Shown in pieces: positions 1-10,479 of a stretch of 64,000 bases of DNA. Source of the DNA: an uncultured Cohaesibacter sp. (GTDB taxonomy: Bacteria > Pseudomonadota > Alphaproteobacteria > Rhizobiales > Cohaesibacteraceae); assembly GCF_963662805.1 (NCBI RefSeq), contig NZ_OY759860.1:146750-210749 (forward strand), read 5' to 3'. Within the stretch, counting starts at the first letter, position 1. Each line of letters begins with the position of its first letter. The position numbers were made by a program, and so were the translations under genes. Under the pieces are notes generated by a model. That model was given only the letters and a program-made list of their open reading frames with translations. It was not told where the DNA came from and did not search any database.

Positions 1-181
1 CTCTGCGGCCATCATCGCCGCCATGCCCTTTATCATCGCCTTCATGACCTATCTGACTCAGCCCGACTACATCATGATCATGTTCACCGAACCGATGGGC
101 AACATGCTGCTCGCGGTGACGCTGGCATGGATGGGCGTTGGCGTTCTCATGATGCGCAACATGATTTCCTTTGAAATCTGA
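1..181 (+). CDS. tadB: Tad pilus inner-membrane protein TadB (C-terminal fragment)
   Basis: Only the last 59 codons are in the window; the reading frame begins at base 2 and stops with TGA at 179–181. The fragment has two hydrophobic stretches separated by a short polar loop and ends in MRNMISFEI, which resembles the end of TadB/CpaG proteins of the type II secretion F superfamily. TadB and TadC form the inner-membrane platform that works with the TadA/CpaF ATPase to assemble Flp (type IVc) pili. tadC follows 59 bases downstream on the same strand, which supports the identification. The N-terminal part lies outside the window. Confidence 0.8.
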   Translation, partial: SAAIIAAMPFIIAFMTYLTQPDYIMIMFTEPMGNMLLAVTLAWMGVGVLMMRNMISFEI

Positions 182-240
182 CGAAGGGGCGAATGCGTGA
201 GTGACGGAGATCAGAAAAGAGCAGAACGAGGGTCTAACCA

Positions 241-1206
241 ATGATGGGATTTGATCTTAGCGACATTTTCGCCGCATTGACGGCTGTGGCTGTGGTCGCC
301 TCGATCATTGCTGCGGCCATGCCCTTGATGGAAGGGGACAGCCTCAACACGCGCATGAAGGCGGTTGCCAGCGAACGCGAGCGTATCCGCAAGCGCGAAC
401 GAGCCACCCTCAATGACGGGCGTTCAGGTCGGATCTCTTTGCGAGAGGAGCCCAAGGAACTGGTCATGAATATCGTTGACCGGTTCAAGATGCGCGACGC
501 CTTCTCCGACAAGGCCACAAGGATCAAGCTCAAGCAGGCTGGTTTCCGCTCCGAAAGCCACCTGATGACCTTCACCTTCTCGCGCATCGTCGGCCCGATG
601 GTCGGCTTTGCCTTTGCGGCTTTCTATCTTTTCGTGTTGCTCAAGCCCGACTACCCAACGATGGTCAAGCTGTTTCTGTCGGTCCTGTTTGCTTATGCCT
701 GCTACTATGCACCACTGCTCTATCTTAGGAACCGTATCGCCAAGCGGCAGAAGTCGATCAACAAGGCCTGGCCGGATGCGCTTGACCTGCTGCTCATTTG
801 CGTCGAATCCGGGATGACCGCCGAGACCGGTTTTCAGAAGGTTGCCGCGGAGATCGGCTCTGCTTCGGTGGAGCTGGCCGAAGAACTGACCCTTTTGACC
901 GCCGAACTGTCCTATTTGCAGGATCGTCGCATGGCCTATGAGAATATCTCCTCGCGGACCGGACTGGAAACTGTCCGTGCAGTGATGACCTCGATGATTC
1001 AGGCCGAGCGCTACGGGACACCCTTGGGCGATGCCATCCGCGTGATGGCCGAAGAAAACCGTGCCGAGCGCATGAACGCCGCCGAGAAGAAAGCTGCAGC
1101 CCTGCCGCCAAAACTGACGGTGCCGATGATCCTCTTCTTCCTTCCCGCTATTTTCATCGTGGTTCTCGGACCCGTGGCCGTGCAATATTTTACCGGCAAT
1201 TTCTAG
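241..1206 (+). CDS. tadC: Tad pilus inner-membrane protein TadC
   Basis: A 321-residue type II secretion F-family membrane protein, the usual TadC length. Hydrophobic segments lie near residues 10–30, 112–130, 137–160 and 296–315. The cytoplasmic T2SSF domain (about 178–290) contains DLLLICVESGMTAETGFQ, typical of TadC. With TadB it forms the platform for Flp pilus assembly and tight adherence. The start is set by the SD-like gaggg at 228–232, eight bases before ATG. It forms an operon with tadB and ends at a hairpin terminator shared with the convergent tadD-like gene. No defects are visible. Confidence 0.92.
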   Translation: MMGFDLSDIFAALTAVAVVASIIAAAMPLMEGDSLNTRMKAVASERERIRKRERATLNDGRSGRISLREEPKELVMNIVDRFKMRDAFSDKATRIKLKQAGFRSESHLMTFTFSRIVGPMVGFAFAAFYLFVLLKPDYPTMVKLFLSVLFAYACYYAPLLYLRNRIAKRQKSINKAWPDALDLLLICVESGMTAETGFQKVAAEIGSASVELAEELTLLTAELSYLQDRRMAYENISSRTGLETVRAVMTSMIQAERYGTPLGDAIRVMAEENRAERMNAAEKKAAALPPKLTVPMILFFLPAIFIVVLGPVAVQYFTGNF

Positions 1207-1257
1207 GCCGTACAGGCTCTCGGGCTTCTCGTTGAAAGCCAGACCTCGTCGACCACG

Positions 1258-1286
1258 AAAAAGGGGCCTCCAAGGGCCCCTTGCTG
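1258..1286. terminator. Bidirectional hairpin between tadC and the tadD-like gene
   Basis: A perfect 8-bp stem, aaggggcc (1261–1268) and ggcccctt (1275–1282), encloses a 6-base loop. A short A run precedes it and a short T-containing stretch follows. It sits between convergent genes and could end transcription from both sides. Confidence 0.75.
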
Positions 1287-1326
1287 GTTTGCAGGCATCG
1301 GGTTGGCATGTTTCTGCCGTTTGCCA

Positions 1327-2121
1327 TCAGCCCTGCTTTTTAAGCTGTTTCCAGTTGCCACGCTCGCTCATCATGCTCTTGAGGTAAGCCATATTTGCGT
1401 CTGCCTGTTGTGGGGAAAGCTCGTTACGAGCGATCGATTCCGCCTCGGCGAATTTGCCCTGCAAGCCGAGCACGAGGGCCAGATTCTGGCGAACGCGGCT
1501 GTCGGCTTGGGGATGCTTGGCGGCACGGCGCAGATAGCTCTCGGCCGCAACAAGATCGCCTTCCAGCAAATAGGAAAGACCGTAGTTGCTGAGCACGCTC
1601 GGTGCATCGGGTACCTGAAGAAGCGCCTTGTCATAGAAGGCACGGGCCTGATTGAATTCGCCCATCTGGTCGTAAATTGCGCCCATCGCCGATTGCAGCC
1701 GCCAGTCCGGTGTGGTTGGCGTCTGGGCTCGATCCAGAACCGAGAGCGCCTGCTGGAACCGTCCGGCAGAGGCCAGCGACTTTCCATAGGCGGCAAGGAC
1801 CACCTTGTCATCGGAATGGCTGAGCGCCAATTGCTCAAGCACCGCAAGTGCCTGCTCGTTGCGTCCGGCATAGCGCAGCGCTTGTCCGTAGTTCAGTGCG
1901 ACCTTGGGGTCCTTGGGGCTATGCTTGTAGCGTTCTTCCCAATAGTGGACTGTCTCCTGCAAAGCCTCCTCAGAGGCATAACCATTGCCCAGATGCGTCG
2001 AGGACGAGACGCTCTTCTTCTTGGACGAACAGCCCGCAACGGCGACGACCAGCGCAACGGACGTAACGAGCAAGGCCTTGCGGACGCTCAGGCGTTGCGC
2101 GGAATTCATCAGGGCTTTCAT
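1327..2121 (-). CDS. tadD: TPR lipoprotein, TadD-like pilus assembly protein
   Basis: 264 residues. An N-terminal signal with lipobox VAVAGC (Cys near residue 30) predicts an outer-membrane-directed lipoprotein. From about residue 60 onward there are several tetratricopeptide-like repeats with alternating Ala, Gly, Tyr and Pro positions, for example VALNYGQALRYAGR and LSNYGLSYLLEGD. In tad loci TadD is a TPR lipoprotein thought to help the RcpA secretin assemble. The gene is convergent with tadC rather than co-directional. The start has gagg seven bases upstream of ATG. The family is inferred from architecture and location, so a generic TPR lipoprotein remains possible. Confidence 0.8.
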   Translation of the reverse strand: MKALMNSAQRLSVRKALLVTSVALVVAVAGCSSKKKSVSSSTHLGNGYASEEALQETVHYWEERYKHSPKDPKVALNYGQALRYAGRNEQALAVLEQLALSHSDDKVVLAAYGKSLASAGRFQQALSVLDRAQTPTTPDWRLQSAMGAIYDQMGEFNQARAFYDKALLQVPDAPSVLSNYGLSYLLEGDLVAAESYLRRAAKHPQADSRVRQNLALVLGLQGKFAEAESIARNELSPQQADANMAYLKSMMSERGNWKQLKKQG

Positions 2122-2419
2122 GGAACAACCTCACACCACTTAAGAAGACACCGAAGGCAGGTCACAGCGAAGGGCCTGCCGGAATATACTGTCCCCTTAG
2201 CAATAAAGAATTAACCCTAATGCTTGGTTAATTCTTGCAATTTGCATCGATTTTCACGGTGAGTTGAAACGGCTTTAGTGCGAATTTGCCCTGTTCGGGC
2301 AAAGGGCTATTTTCATGGTGCAATCTTTGCACTAGTCTTCTCGCATTCCGCCGCAAGGGTTCGACCGAACCTCCCCCGACACTCTGGCGGTCCAAACAAT
2401 TCTGGATAAGAACAAACGC
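2122..2419. promoter_or_regulatory. Divergent intergenic region with three perfect inverted repeats
   Basis: This 298-base gap separates the leftward tadD-like gene from the rightward aminopeptidase gene, so it should hold both promoters. It contains three perfect inverted repeats: aagaattaacc/ggttaattctt (2206–2216 and 2226–2236, 11-bp arms), tttgccc/gggcaaa (2285–2291 and 2297–2303) and gtgcaa/ttgcac (2318–2323 and 2327–2332). None is followed by a T run, so operators or mRNA leader structures are more likely than terminators. No clear -35/-10 pair was assigned. Confidence 0.45.
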
Positions 2420-3805
2420 ATGTCTGACCTTTCGAAATCCGTTCCGATCTATCTTGTTGAAGCAAGCAGCGAAGTGCGCATCCCCAAGGAGTTGCCCGTC
2501 TCGGCAACCCAATGGGTCGAAGCGACCGGCTTTTCCGCCAACGAGGGCGAGATCTGTCTTGTCCCTGATATGGAAGGGGATCTGCTGGCCGTCCTGTTCG
2601 GCCTTGGCAAGAAGCCTCAATCAGCGCGCTCTCCTTTCCTGACCGGTGTCTTGCCTCCGAAATTGCCTGCCGGACGATATCACTATGTCACCGGAGAACT
2701 GTTCTCCGATGATCCGCACGGACTGTTTCTGGCGACCGTGGCCTGGTATCTCGGTGCCTACCGCTTTGATCGTTACAAGGAATATGCCAAGCCGATGCCC
2801 GAGCTTGACTGGCCGGAAGGTGTTGACCGCGATGAAGTGATGCTGCAGGTCAAGGGCTGCACGCTGGCCCGTGACCTCATCAATATCCCCGCCAACGATA
2901 TGGGTCCCGAAGAACTCGAAGCCGTGACACGCGGTCTCGTCGACACCCATGGTGCCAAACTCGAGGTCACCAAAGGCGAAGATCTTCTTGCAAAGAACTT
3001 CCCCATGATCCACGCAGTCGGCAAGGGTTCGACCCGCACGCCGCGCCTTCTGGATTTCGTCTGGGGGCCGGATGATGCCCCCAAGGTGACGCTTGTCGGC
3101 AAGGGTGTCTGTTTCGACACCGGCGGTCTAGACATCAAGCCCGGTAGCGCCATGGTCCTGATGAAGAAAGACATGGGGGGAGCTGCCTGTGTGCTCGGCC
3201 TTGCCTCGATGATCATGAGCGCCAAACTGCCGATCCGCCTCCGCGTATTGATCCCGGCGGTCGAGAATTCCATCTCGGGAGACAGTTTCCGCCCCGGCGA
3301 TGTGCTCCCGAGCCACAAGGGCCTGACGGTCGAGATCGGCAACACCGACGCCGAAGGGCGACTGGTTCTCGCCGACGCCCTTTCGCTGGCAGACGAGGAA
3401 GAGCCGGAGATCATGATCGACATGGCGACCCTGACCGGAGCGGCCCGTGTCGCTCTAGGCCCGGATCTGCCGCCCTTCTATTCCGATGATGAAACGCTGG
3501 TGGCCGATCTCAGTGCGCAGGGCAAGAAGCAGTTTGACCCGCTCTGGAACATGCCTCTGTGGGATCCTTATGACGCCGACCTGTCGTCCGACATCGCAGA
3601 TGTCAACCATATCACCTCGGGTGGATTTGCCGGATCGATCACAGCCGCCTTGTTCCTGCGCCGCTTTGTGGCCAAGGCCAAATCCTGGGCGCATTTCGAT
3701 ATCTACGGCTGGGCTCCGAAAACCCAGCCCGCACGGCCCAAGGGCGGCGAAGCTCAGGCCATCCGGGCGATCTATGCGCATCTGTGTGAGCGTTACAAGG
3801 GCTGA
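2420..3805 (+). CDS. M17 leucyl aminopeptidase family protein
   Basis: 461 residues. A dizinc cytosolic metallopeptidase that removes N-terminal residues from peptides. The M17 signature NTDAEGRL is at residues 308–315 and the catalytic lysine lies in VGKGVCFDTGG (Lys228). The aspartates of KKDMGG and the Asp and Glu of the signature provide the metal ligands known for the family. The N-terminal domain is short compared with E. coli PepA, as in the alphaproteobacterial 'leucyl aminopeptidase family' type. A MarR-like gene and an NlpC/P60 hydrolase follow on the same strand, suggesting a peptide or muropeptide degradation group. Substrate preference cannot be read from sequence. Confidence 0.93.
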   Translation: MSDLSKSVPIYLVEASSEVRIPKELPVSATQWVEATGFSANEGEICLVPDMEGDLLAVLFGLGKKPQSARSPFLTGVLPPKLPAGRYHYVTGELFSDDPHGLFLATVAWYLGAYRFDRYKEYAKPMPELDWPEGVDRDEVMLQVKGCTLARDLINIPANDMGPEELEAVTRGLVDTHGAKLEVTKGEDLLAKNFPMIHAVGKGSTRTPRLLDFVWGPDDAPKVTLVGKGVCFDTGGLDIKPGSAMVLMKKDMGGAACVLGLASMIMSAKLPIRLRVLIPAVENSISGDSFRPGDVLPSHKGLTVEIGNTDAEGRLVLADALSLADEEEPEIMIDMATLTGAARVALGPDLPPFYSDDETLVADLSAQGKKQFDPLWNMPLWDPYDADLSSDIADVNHITSGGFAGSITAALFLRRFVAKAKSWAHFDIYGWAPKTQPARPKGGEAQAIRAIYAHLCERYKG

Positions 3806-3867
3806 GACAGGACCCGGTATCCTTCGCATCGTTCTGTGACAGGCCCAACGGATTATCCTAATTTGCA

Positions 3868-3894
3868 GGGGACCGAACATAACGTTTGGTCCCC
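3868..3894 (+). terminator. Strong hairpin downstream of the aminopeptidase gene
   Basis: An 11-bp stem with one G·U pair, ggggaccgaac (3868–3878) and gtttggtcccc (3884–3894), with loop ataac. No U tract follows, so efficiency as an intrinsic terminator is uncertain. It lies 63 bases after the stop codon. Confidence 0.45.
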
Positions 3895-4024
3895 GTCGCC
3901 TTGCGTCCCAGATGTGAATCAGGGTTTATTGGTACGGCGCCGAAACAAGTTGCCTGATGCTTTGCTGGTTGAGCGATCAGGGTCGGATGGAAATGGTAGC
4001 CAGCTATCACGTGAGTGATCATCC

Positions 4025-4375
4025 ATGACACTGAATGTATGCGCCAGTCAGGCGCTCAAATTGTGGCACGATGTGACGCACGAACTGGTGCGTGAAGAAG
4101 AGACGGACCTGTCCGCTCGTCAGATGACCGTTCTGTTGACGGTCTACCTTGAAACTCCACCTCACACGGTACGCGGCCTTGCTGCCAAGCTGGGCGTCAC
4201 CAAGCCCGCCATCACCCGCGCCCTTGACACCCTCGGGCGCAGTGGTCTCCTGACCCGTCGTCGCGACGAGAAGGACAAGCGCAACGTCGTCGTGCTGCGC
4301 ACGGTCAAGGGCGCTCTCTATGTCGAAAAGCTGGGCTACAAGATCGTCGAGAACAGCCGCACGCTTCTCGACTGA
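4025..4375 (+). CDS. MarR-like winged-helix transcriptional regulator
   Basis: 116 residues, shorter than typical MarR proteins (about 140–150). The central part is a clear winged helix-turn-helix: LAAKLGVTKPAITRALDTL is the helix-turn-helix, followed by GLLTRRRDEKDKRNVVV, the wing with the RxxDxRD-like pattern. The N-terminal helices would form the dimer interface. It probably binds DNA as a dimer and may control the flanking peptidase genes, since it sits between the M17 aminopeptidase and the NlpC/P60 gene on the same strand. That target assignment is inference; no operator was identified. Confidence 0.8.
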   Translation: MTLNVCASQALKLWHDVTHELVREEETDLSARQMTVLLTVYLETPPHTVRGLAAKLGVTKPAITRALDTLGRSGLLTRRRDEKDKRNVVVLRTVKGALYVEKLGYKIVENSRTLLD

Positions 4376-4417
4376 TCATCCTTGCCACAGCGCTAATTCC
4401 GTTTGAACAGGACAACC

Positions 4418-5341
4418 ATGCTCAATCCCTCACTCAATGCCTTCCGTCCCGATCTGGCCGACAAGAGGTTGCAAGGGCAGGTGGAGGCAGAGCGCTTTGT
4501 CGACCCGACCATCATGCGGGTGCAGTTGCCCGTCGCTCCCGTCAAGTCCGCCCCCAACGGGATGAGCGGGCTTGATACGCAGGCCCTTTTGGGCGAAGTC
4601 GTCAAGGTGTTTGATGCCACGGAGGATGGCTGGAGCTGGGTGCAGCTTCAGAAGGACGGCTATGTCGGCTATATGCCAACCTCGGCCCTCGGCCCGTTTG
4701 GCGGTCAGCTGCGCGACAATTTTCTGGCAGGCACACCAACTCACCGGGTCACCGCGGTGCGCACCTTTGTCTATCCCGGCCCGGACCTCAAATTTCCAGC
4801 AGGTGCTTTTCTCTCGATCGGGGCTGGCGTCATTCTCGGTGACGAGGAAGTCACTCGCAACACCCGCTATCGCAAGCTGCTCAATCTGGTCACTCCCACG
4901 GGTGAACCCGGCTGGATCGTCGCCCAGCATGTCTCCGAAATCGATGAGACCGCAGCCGATTACGTGTCCGTCGCCGAGCAGCTGATTGGCACGCCCTATC
5001 TCTGGGGTGGCAAAAGCTCTCTCGGCATCGATTGTTCCGGCCTTGTCCAGCTTGCCTGCGAGATGGCAGGCATCGAGATGTTGCGCGATGCCTCGATGCA
5101 GGAGACGGAGGCAGGAGAAGCGCTTGACCTGTCCGGCGGGATGCCGGACTTGCAACGCGGCGACCTTCTGTTCTGGCCCGGCCATGTGGGGATCATGACA
5201 GACCCCCAGACGCTACTCCACGCCAATGGCCATCACATGGCTGTCGCCGCAGAGCCACTCGACACCGCTCTCGACCGTATCAAGGCCAATGAGTTTGGTG
5301 AGCTGAGAGCGGTTCGGCGTCTGACGGGATTATCCGCCTAA
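4418..5341 (+). CDS. NlpC/P60 family (C40) cell-wall peptidase with SH3-like domains
   Basis: 307 residues from the ATG at 4418, preceded by cagga at 4408–4412; a TTG at 4403 is less likely. The N-terminal half contains two SH3-like segments. The C-terminal half is an NlpC/P60 domain with catalytic Cys206 in GIDCSGLVQ, His256 in GHVGIM and His268 in HANGHH, which together form the usual Cys-His-His site. C40 enzymes cut gamma-D-Glu–diaminopimelate bonds in muropeptides. No Sec signal is visible, so it may act on recycled peptides in the cytosol, in keeping with the aminopeptidase upstream. Its stop overlaps the stop of the convergent dehydrogenase gene by four bases. Confidence 0.9.
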   Translation: MLNPSLNAFRPDLADKRLQGQVEAERFVDPTIMRVQLPVAPVKSAPNGMSGLDTQALLGEVVKVFDATEDGWSWVQLQKDGYVGYMPTSALGPFGGQLRDNFLAGTPTHRVTAVRTFVYPGPDLKFPAGAFLSIGAGVILGDEEVTRNTRYRKLLNLVTPTGEPGWIVAQHVSEIDETAADYVSVAEQLIGTPYLWGGKSSLGIDCSGLVQLACEMAGIEMLRDASMQETEAGEALDLSGGMPDLQRGDLLFWPGHVGIMTDPQTLLHANGHHMAVAAEPLDTALDRIKANEFGELRAVRRLTGLSA

Positions 5342-6282
5342 TATCCCACCGATCTGTCGACGAGGCTTTCCGGCTCCTTGCCCTCTGCAAACAGCATCAC
5401 CTGTCGGGCCAGATAGTTCGTCGTCGAATTGGCGTTCGAGCAGGCCGCATTGTGCGGGGTGAGGATCACGCCGGGCAGCGACCACAGCGGGCTGTCTTTC
5501 TTGAGTGGCTCCACCTCGAACACATCAAGAGAGGCGCCCTTGAGCGTGCCTTCGGTGACCGCTGTAGCGATATCGTCCTCGATTTGCAGTTTGCCGCGCC
5601 CGGCATTGAGCACATAAGGCCCGCCCAGCACGCCATCCTGCGCCATCTTGCGGAACAGCGAGAGATTGAGGATGCCCTCGGTCGCAGGGGTGTGTGGCAG
5701 AAGGCAGACAAGAATGTCGGTCCTTGCCAGCATGGCGTCGAGCCCGTCAGAGCCATGATAGGTCTGAAGGCCGTCGATCTCCTTGGGTGACCGGCTCCAG
5801 CCCGAAACCTGATAGCCCATCATCTTCAGTTTCTCGGCGGCATCAAGCCCCAGTACACCGAGCCCCATGATGCCAACGCGCACCTCGGAGGCAATCGGAT
5901 CCTCGCGAAAGGCCCAGCGAGATTCAGACTGTGCCTGAAGATAGTCGAGTGCCTTCCTGTGATGCATCAGCACCTGCAGCAGCACCCATTCGCTCATCCG
6001 GTTGGTGAGGTCCGGGTCGATGACCCGCACAAGCGGCACATCGGCGGGGAGGGTCGCATCGGACAGCAGCGCGTCGACCCCGGCTCCAAGCGAGCAGATC
6101 AGCTTGAGATTGGGGAATTGGGTGAGGAAGCCGGGCTCGGGCTTCCAGACAAAGGCATAGTCGATCTCGTTGACGTCACCGAGACGATCCGCGGTGCGAA
6201 CTTCGGAGCCGGGCAGGGCAGCTTCGATGCGCTGGGTCCATTCGACCATGTCCCAGCCTCTGGCATAAAGGGCGATTTTCAT
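5338..6282 (-). CDS. 2-hydroxyacid dehydrogenase, glyoxylate/hydroxypyruvate reductase A type
   Basis: 314 residues. The D-isomer-specific 2-hydroxyacid dehydrogenase fold is shown by the NAD(P)-binding GIMGLGVLGLDAAEKL near residue 140 and the active-site Arg in NAGRGKLQIEDD. The Glu in DVFEVEPL and the His in LTPHNAACSN complete the set. Length and motifs fit GhrA, which reduces glyoxylate and hydroxypyruvate with NADPH, but exact substrates of this superfamily are hard to assign. It stands alone between the NlpC/P60 gene (four-base convergent overlap) and the yej operon. Confidence 0.85.
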   Translation of the reverse strand: MKIALYARGWDMVEWTQRIEAALPGSEVRTADRLGDVNEIDYAFVWKPEPGFLTQFPNLKLICSLGAGVDALLSDATLPADVPLVRVIDPDLTNRMSEWVLLQVLMHHRKALDYLQAQSESRWAFREDPIASEVRVGIMGLGVLGLDAAEKLKMMGYQVSGWSRSPKEIDGLQTYHGSDGLDAMLARTDILVCLLPHTPATEGILNLSLFRKMAQDGVLGGPYVLNAGRGKLQIEDDIATAVTEGTLKGASLDVFEVEPLKKDSPLWSLPGVILTPHNAACSNANSTTNYLARQVMLFAEGKEPESLVDRSVGY

Positions 6283-6354
6283 CAGTCTTCCTTGGCGCTT
6301 GTTCGTGGCAGCTAAGAGCGATCACGCGAACACGCCTTCTTTGGAGGGTGTTGT

Positions 6355-6373
6355 GGCTCCTTGTCCCGGAGCC
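6355..6373. terminator. Weak hairpin after yejF
   Basis: A 6-bp perfect stem, ggctcc and ggagcc, around a 7-base loop lies about 35 bases past the yejF stop. There is no T run on the yej side, so its role as terminator is doubtful. Confidence 0.3.
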
Positions 6374-6408
6374 TTTGGGGGAGAATGAGAGAGACTTACC
6401 CGAAATAC

Positions 6409-8055
<1,647 letters not shown>

Positions 8056-8061
8056 TCTCTC

Positions 8062-9210
8062 CTAGTGAAATGTCTTGCGCGGATCGAATGCATCGCGCAC
8101 CGCTTCGCCGATGAAAATGAGCAGGCTCAGCATGATCGAGATCGACAGGAAGCCTGTGATGCCGAGCCACGGTGCCTCAAGGTTCTTCTTGCCCTGCGCC
8201 AGCAACTCCCCGAGCGACGGCGAGCCGGGTGGCAGGCCGAAGCCGAGAAAGTCGAGCGACGTCAGCGTCGTGATCGAGCCATTGAGAATGAACGGCACGA
8301 AGGTCAGCGTCGCCACCATGGCATTGGGCAACAGATGCCGCATCATGATGGTCCGGTTGGAGACCCCGAGCGCCCGCGCCGCCGACACATATTCGAAGTT
8401 TCGCGCGCGCAGGAATTCCGCCCGCACCACACCGACAAGAGCCACCCACGAGAAAAGCAGGAGGATTCCAAGCAGGATCCAGAAGCTCGGTGTGATGATG
8501 GCCGCGATGATCAGCAGCAGATAGAGCTGCGGCACCGAGGTCCAGATCTCGATGAAGCGCTGGAAAATGAGGTCCGTGAGGCCGCCGAAGTAGCCCTGCA
8601 CCGCACCGGCCGTTACCCCGATGATCGAGGAGAAGAAGGTAAGCGTCAGTCCAAACAGCACCGAGATGCGGAAGCCATAGATCAGCCGCGCAAGCACATC
8701 GCGCCCCTGATCATCCGTGCCGATCCAGTTCCAGTTGCCGATGGTGCAGTTGCGGTCATTGACCCCTTCGTCAAACGGCGCACAGCGCGTCTCCTTGTCG
8801 AGCATCCAGCTCGGCGGGGCCGGGGCCGGTGTCGGCAGGTCGAGATTGACCGTCCGGTAGCTGTAGCGCACCGGAGCCCAGAGGATCCAGCCGTTGCTGG
8901 TGATCTCGTCCTGAATGAACGGATCGCGATAGTCGGTATTGGGCAGGAAGCCGCCGAACTTGGTCTCCGGATAATCGGTGATGAGCGGCGAGAGCAGCTC
9001 GCCCTTGTAGGAGATAAGCAGCGGCTTGTCGTTGGCGATAAGCTCTGCAAACAGCGTCAGGAAAAACAGCAGCGCAAACAGATAGAGCGAGATATAGCCC
9101 CGCCGGTTGGCCTTGAAATTCTTCCAGCGGCGCTGGTTGAGCGGCGTCATCCGATCATAGAAGCTCGGCTTTTTCGTCTTGTCCGTCTTGGTCATCGTGG
9201 TCTCGCTCAT
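8062..9210 (-). CDS. yejE: Peptide ABC importer permease YejE
   Basis: 382 residues, the usual YejE length. One N-terminal transmembrane segment (YLFALLFFLTLFAELIAN) is followed by a large periplasmic region of about 130 residues, then the BPD_transp_1 domain with about five more membrane helices. The cytoplasmic coupling loop that docks on the ATPase contains EYVSAARALGVSNRTIMMRH. It forms the membrane channel with YejB. Its ATG lies two bases after the yejB stop with gggagg upstream, so translation is probably coupled. Confidence 0.94.
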   Translation of the reverse strand: MSETTMTKTDKTKKPSFYDRMTPLNQRRWKNFKANRRGYISLYLFALLFFLTLFAELIANDKPLLISYKGELLSPLITDYPETKFGGFLPNTDYRDPFIQDEITSNGWILWAPVRYSYRTVNLDLPTPAPAPPSWMLDKETRCAPFDEGVNDRNCTIGNWNWIGTDDQGRDVLARLIYGFRISVLFGLTLTFFSSIIGVTAGAVQGYFGGLTDLIFQRFIEIWTSVPQLYLLLIIAAIITPSFWILLGILLLFSWVALVGVVRAEFLRARNFEYVSAARALGVSNRTIMMRHLLPNAMVATLTFVPFILNGSITTLTSLDFLGFGLPPGSPSLGELLAQGKKNLEAPWLGITGFLSISIMLSLLIFIGEAVRDAFDPRKTFH

Positions 9211-9212
9211 CC

Positions 9213-10325
9213 CTAGACCTCCCGGCTTTCAAAGTCGATCCGGGGATCGATGAGCATGTAGGTGATATCGGAGACGAGGCTGATCAGAAGCCCCATCAGC
9301 GAGAAGATGTAAAGGGTCGCAAAGACCACGGAGTAATCCCGGTTGATCACGCTCTCGAAGGACAGCAGGCCAAGACCGTCGAGCGAGAAAATCGTCTCGA
9401 TCAGCAGCGAGCCGCCAAAGAAGGCCCCGATAAAGGCACCGGGGAAGCCCGCGATGATGATCAGCATGGCATTGCGGAACACATGGCCATAGAGCACCTG
9501 ACGCTCGGTGAGGCCCTTGGCCCGCGCGGTGACCACATATTGCTTGCGGATCTCGTCAAGGAACGAGTTCTTGGTCAAGAGGGTGGTCGTGGCAAAGGCC
9601 GCAAGGGCCATCGAGATGAGTGGCAGGGCGAGGTGCCAGAAATAGTCGAGGATCTTTTCCCACCAGCTCAGGTCGGCGAAATTGTCCGACACGAGGCCGC
9701 GAAGGGGGAACCAGTCGAAGAAGGAGCCACCGGCGAACAGCACCACCAGCAGCACGGCAAACAGGAAGCCCGGAATGGCATAACCGATGATGATCACCGC
9801 TGACGTCCAGACATCGAACTTCGAGCCGTCCGAGACCGCCTTTCGAATGCCGAGGGGGATCGAGACGAGATAGGAGATCAGCGTCATCCAGAGACCGAGG
9901 GAAATGGAAACGGGCATCTTCTCGACGATCAGGTCGAGCACGCCGATATCGCGGAAATAACTGTCGCCGAAATCGAAGGTGGCATAGTCAACGAGCATTC
10001 CGAGGAAGCGCTCAAGCGGCGGCTTGTCAAAGCCGAACTGCTTTTCCAGATCCTTGATGAATTCGGGATCGAGTCCCTGTGCGCCGCGATATTTCGAGCT
10101 GATGTCCTCGCCGCCACCGGTGCCCTGACCAGCGCCAGTTCCCGCAAAGTCGCCACTGCCGCCCGAGATGCGCTCGGTGGCTGACACGTCCGTGCCGGTG
10201 ACCTGTGCGATGATCCGTTCCACCGGTCCGCCGGGAGCGAACTGGATGACTGCGAAGTTGATTGCCATGATCCCGATGAGGGTCGGGATGATCAGCAGGA
10301 GACGTCGCAAGATATAAGCGCCCAT
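9213..10325 (-). CDS. yejB: Peptide ABC importer permease YejB
   Basis: 370 residues. It begins with MGAYILRRLLLIIPTLIG, the conserved start of DppB/OppB-type permeases, and carries the coupling-loop motif VVTARAKGLTERQVLYGH. About six membrane segments are visible. A Gly/Ser-rich insert (about residues 50–75) in the first periplasmic loop fits YejB. It pairs with YejE. The start has ggagag immediately upstream. A 154-base gap separates it from the nearer binding-protein gene. Confidence 0.94.
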   Translation of the reverse strand: MGAYILRRLLLIIPTLIGIMAINFAVIQFAPGGPVERIIAQVTGTDVSATERISGGSGDFAGTGAGQGTGGGEDISSKYRGAQGLDPEFIKDLEKQFGFDKPPLERFLGMLVDYATFDFGDSYFRDIGVLDLIVEKMPVSISLGLWMTLISYLVSIPLGIRKAVSDGSKFDVWTSAVIIIGYAIPGFLFAVLLVVLFAGGSFFDWFPLRGLVSDNFADLSWWEKILDYFWHLALPLISMALAAFATTTLLTKNSFLDEIRKQYVVTARAKGLTERQVLYGHVFRNAMLIIIAGFPGAFIGAFFGGSLLIETIFSLDGLGLLSFESVINRDYSVVFATLYIFSLMGLLISLVSDITYMLIDPRIDFESREV

Positions 10326-10479
10326 ACTCTCTCCACCTCTTTCACCGGAAGGTCCGGTGTGATTGCTTGTTTTTCTCTTTTTATCAGCTGTCGGTGATTC
10401 GACTGCCTGTCTGGCTATCGGTCAGTCTAATCATCATGACTGACGCAATTTCCAGCAAAATTCCCGTGATTGCCTCGAT

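Noticed and set aside
1303..2214. A 303-codon plus-strand frame opposite the tadD-like gene
   Set aside because: The minus-strand product has a lipobox and TPR repeats; the plus-strand one has nothing recognisable.
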